64,000 nucleotides of DNA, from contig NC_087156.1 in assembly GCF_035594125.1 (NCBI RefSeq), forward strand, positions 12,048,806 to 12,112,805. The letters run 5' to 3'. The translations under genes and the position numbers were made by a program. Origin of the DNA: Scylla paramamosain (lineage: Eukaryota; Arthropoda; Malacostraca; Decapoda; Portunidae). Positions within the stretch are counted from its first letter, which is position 1. Each line of letters starts with the position of its first letter. Below, one piece after another: positions 49,301-64,000 of this stretch. The notes under the pieces were generated by a model. That model ran no database searches and had not been told where the DNA came from. It saw only the letters and a list, made by a program, of their open reading frames with translations.

Positions 49301-50016
49301 GTGTTTCCCAGCTTGTTAGGATCAAAATGCTAAAATGCTTGCAAAGCACGCTAATTTGGACGAGACGATATCACCAAAAACGTGTCATATGGGTGTTTTT
49401 GACCATATTAGGCAAAAAAACGCTAAAAAAAAAAGCATAGAAAATACTATACATGGAAAAAAAAAAACATTATCAAAATGTGTCTTGATTTTTTTTTTTT
49501 TTTGAGCTTGTAATGCACCAAAACCCTAAAACGTTTGCAAAATACCCTTTATGGAGAAACAGAATAGCATAACCAATAACGGGTGTTTTGAATATGCATG
49601 CAAAAATGCATGCAAATCACATGATATTTAGAAATTAAACGATATTAACGAAAACAATTATTATGAGCTTTTTTCAGCTTATGTGCCAAAGGCTAAAACT
49701 TGTGAATACCAGTCTGCATTGAGAAACAGAACAACATTACCAAAAATGTGTATTATGAGTGTTTATCCCTATGTTACATACCAAATCGGCAAAACGCATA
49801 TAAAACATATATGAAGAAACAGGACAACATTATTAAAAACGTGTGTTTTAAGTGTTTTTCATCTTGTTATATAGCAAAACCAAAAAATGCATGCAAACCA
49901 CCCTGTTTAGGATAACGGAACATCACCACAAACGTGTCATTTGGGTGTTTTTCAGTATATTTTTAATCTAAGCGCTAGAAAGTATGGAAAACACTCTATA
50001 TGGAAAAAGAAAACAC
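46393..50016 (-). repeat. Near copy of monomeric segment 7446-11085
   Basis: It starts with 'ttggagaacactccattt' as at 7446 and ends at 'aaaagaaaacacta' as at 11085. Collinear markers throughout include the foldback (8423/47343), 'agaggctttttgagcctc' and 'catgcaaaaatgcatgcaaa'. Divergence is a few percent by eye, with small indels. The orientation is minus, as in the first copy. Confidence 0.92.
47343..47431. repeat. 42-bp foldback, second copy
   Basis: Counterpart of 8423-8511 with arms matching at 41 of 42 positions. Base 47422 restores pairing lost in the first copy. Confidence 0.93.
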
Positions 50017-63273
<13,257 letters not shown>

Positions 63274-63734
63274 TGCAAAGCCACCCACGTGAGGAAATTA
63301 AAGACCTTACCAGAAATCTGTCTTTTGAATGTTTTTCAGCATGTTAGGCACCAAAACGATAAATAATAAGGAACTCACTCTATGTGGGAATCCAAAAGAA
63401 AATTATTGAAAACGTGTCTTCTCAGTGTTTTACGTAGAAAAACGCTAAAACTGATACAAACCAACCAATATCAAGAAGTAGAAAAACATTACCAAAAATG
63501 TATTTTTTGTGTTTTGAGCTTGTTACCTACAAAAAAAAAAAAAAAACGCGAAAATGGATACAAAGCACTCTATATTGGGAAACAAATGGACATTGCGAGA
63601 AAAGAACATAATGAATGTTTTATAGTAAAAAAGAAAAACCCAAGGCAAAAAACGCGAAAACTCGTGTATATGCTTAAAGTCATGAATAACACTTTTAATT
63701 GAGAAACAGAGCAACCTTACTAAATGCATGTGAA
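63274..63734 (-). repeat. Inverted HOR segment, copy 2
   Basis: Counterpart of 36787-37273, sharing 'gaccttaccagaaatctgtc', 'ctctatgtgggaatccaaaa' and the A-run after 'cttgttacctac'. It lacks about 25 bp present in copy 1 near its right end. It lies between + orientation units. Confidence 0.88.
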
Positions 63735-64000
63735 CAAAAACTAAAAGGCAAGTTTTTCGTAAAAGTTGGTTTTATTCCCATGTAATGTGATTGCCCTGCT
63801 TTTTAGTGCTTTATTGGCTAAGACGCTCAAAAACACTCAAAGACCCTTTTCTGGTAATTTCATTTTTTTCCCACATAAAGCTAGTTTCGCATCAAATTTC
63901 GGGTTTTGTTAACTAAGAATGTAAAAAAAAACACTCAAAATACACGCTTTTAGTAAGGTTGTTCTGTTTCTTTATTAAGAGTGTTATTCATGAGTTTCAG
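63735..64000 (+). repeat. 97-bp satellite HOR, running off the window
   Basis: + orientation HOR monomers resume ('ttggttttattcccatg', 'cttttctggtaatttc', 'gagtgttattcatgag') and are cut by the window end. Confidence 0.92.

Overview
The window looks like eukaryotic repeat-rich DNA, most likely from a decapod crustacean and probably a crab. That placement is an inference. It rests on the character of the two LINE reverse-transcriptase remnants, the mariner element and the very long TA/GA/CA microsatellites; no host gene was found. Nearly all of the 64 kb is one AT-rich satellite family with a monomer of about 97 bp. Recurring blocks in the monomer are GGTACCTAAGAAGCTC, AAAAACACTCAAAATACACG, GGTAATGTT, CTGTTTCTCCATA and CTTTGCATGCATTTTAGCG.

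The satellite occurs in two states. In positions 1-3710, 20641-46392 and 53116-64000 it is organised as a higher-order repeat (HOR) of about 1.1 kb, built from roughly ten or eleven distinct monomers and running almost entirely in one orientation. In positions 6030-14175, 17156-20640 and 46393-52546 the monomers show no such period, are more diverged and switch orientation. I take '+' orientation to be the strand reading GGTACCTAAGAAGCTC. Orientation is + for 1-5107, mainly - for 6030-14175, + for 17156-20126, - for 20127-20640, + for 20641-36786, - for 36787-37273, + for 37274-46392, - for 46393-50016, + for 50017-63273, - for 63274-63734 and + to the end.

Mobile DNA is concentrated in or beside the non-HOR parts. 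A decayed minus-strand LINE fragment (3711-4684) and a decayed plus-strand jockey-like LINE fragment (5108-6029) sit where the first HOR block ends. A composite locus at 14176-17155 holds TA and GA tracts, an 850-bp GC-rich element bounded by 28S-rRNA-like sequence, and a structurally intact mariner (15501-16813) inserted in a TA tract. That tract is flanked by perfect 115-bp inverted arms. Within the HOR only one short insertion was found, SINE-like with a TTA tail, at 40833-41002. Segmental copies are visible at about 3.6, 7 and 26.5-26.9 kb scales.

The only intact gene is the mariner transposase. The many other short open frames are by-products of AT-rich tandem repeats. The layout, with homogeneous HOR blocks beside diverged, inverted and TE-rich monomeric satellite, resembles known centromeric and pericentromeric arrays. 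Position on the chromosome cannot be told from sequence alone.
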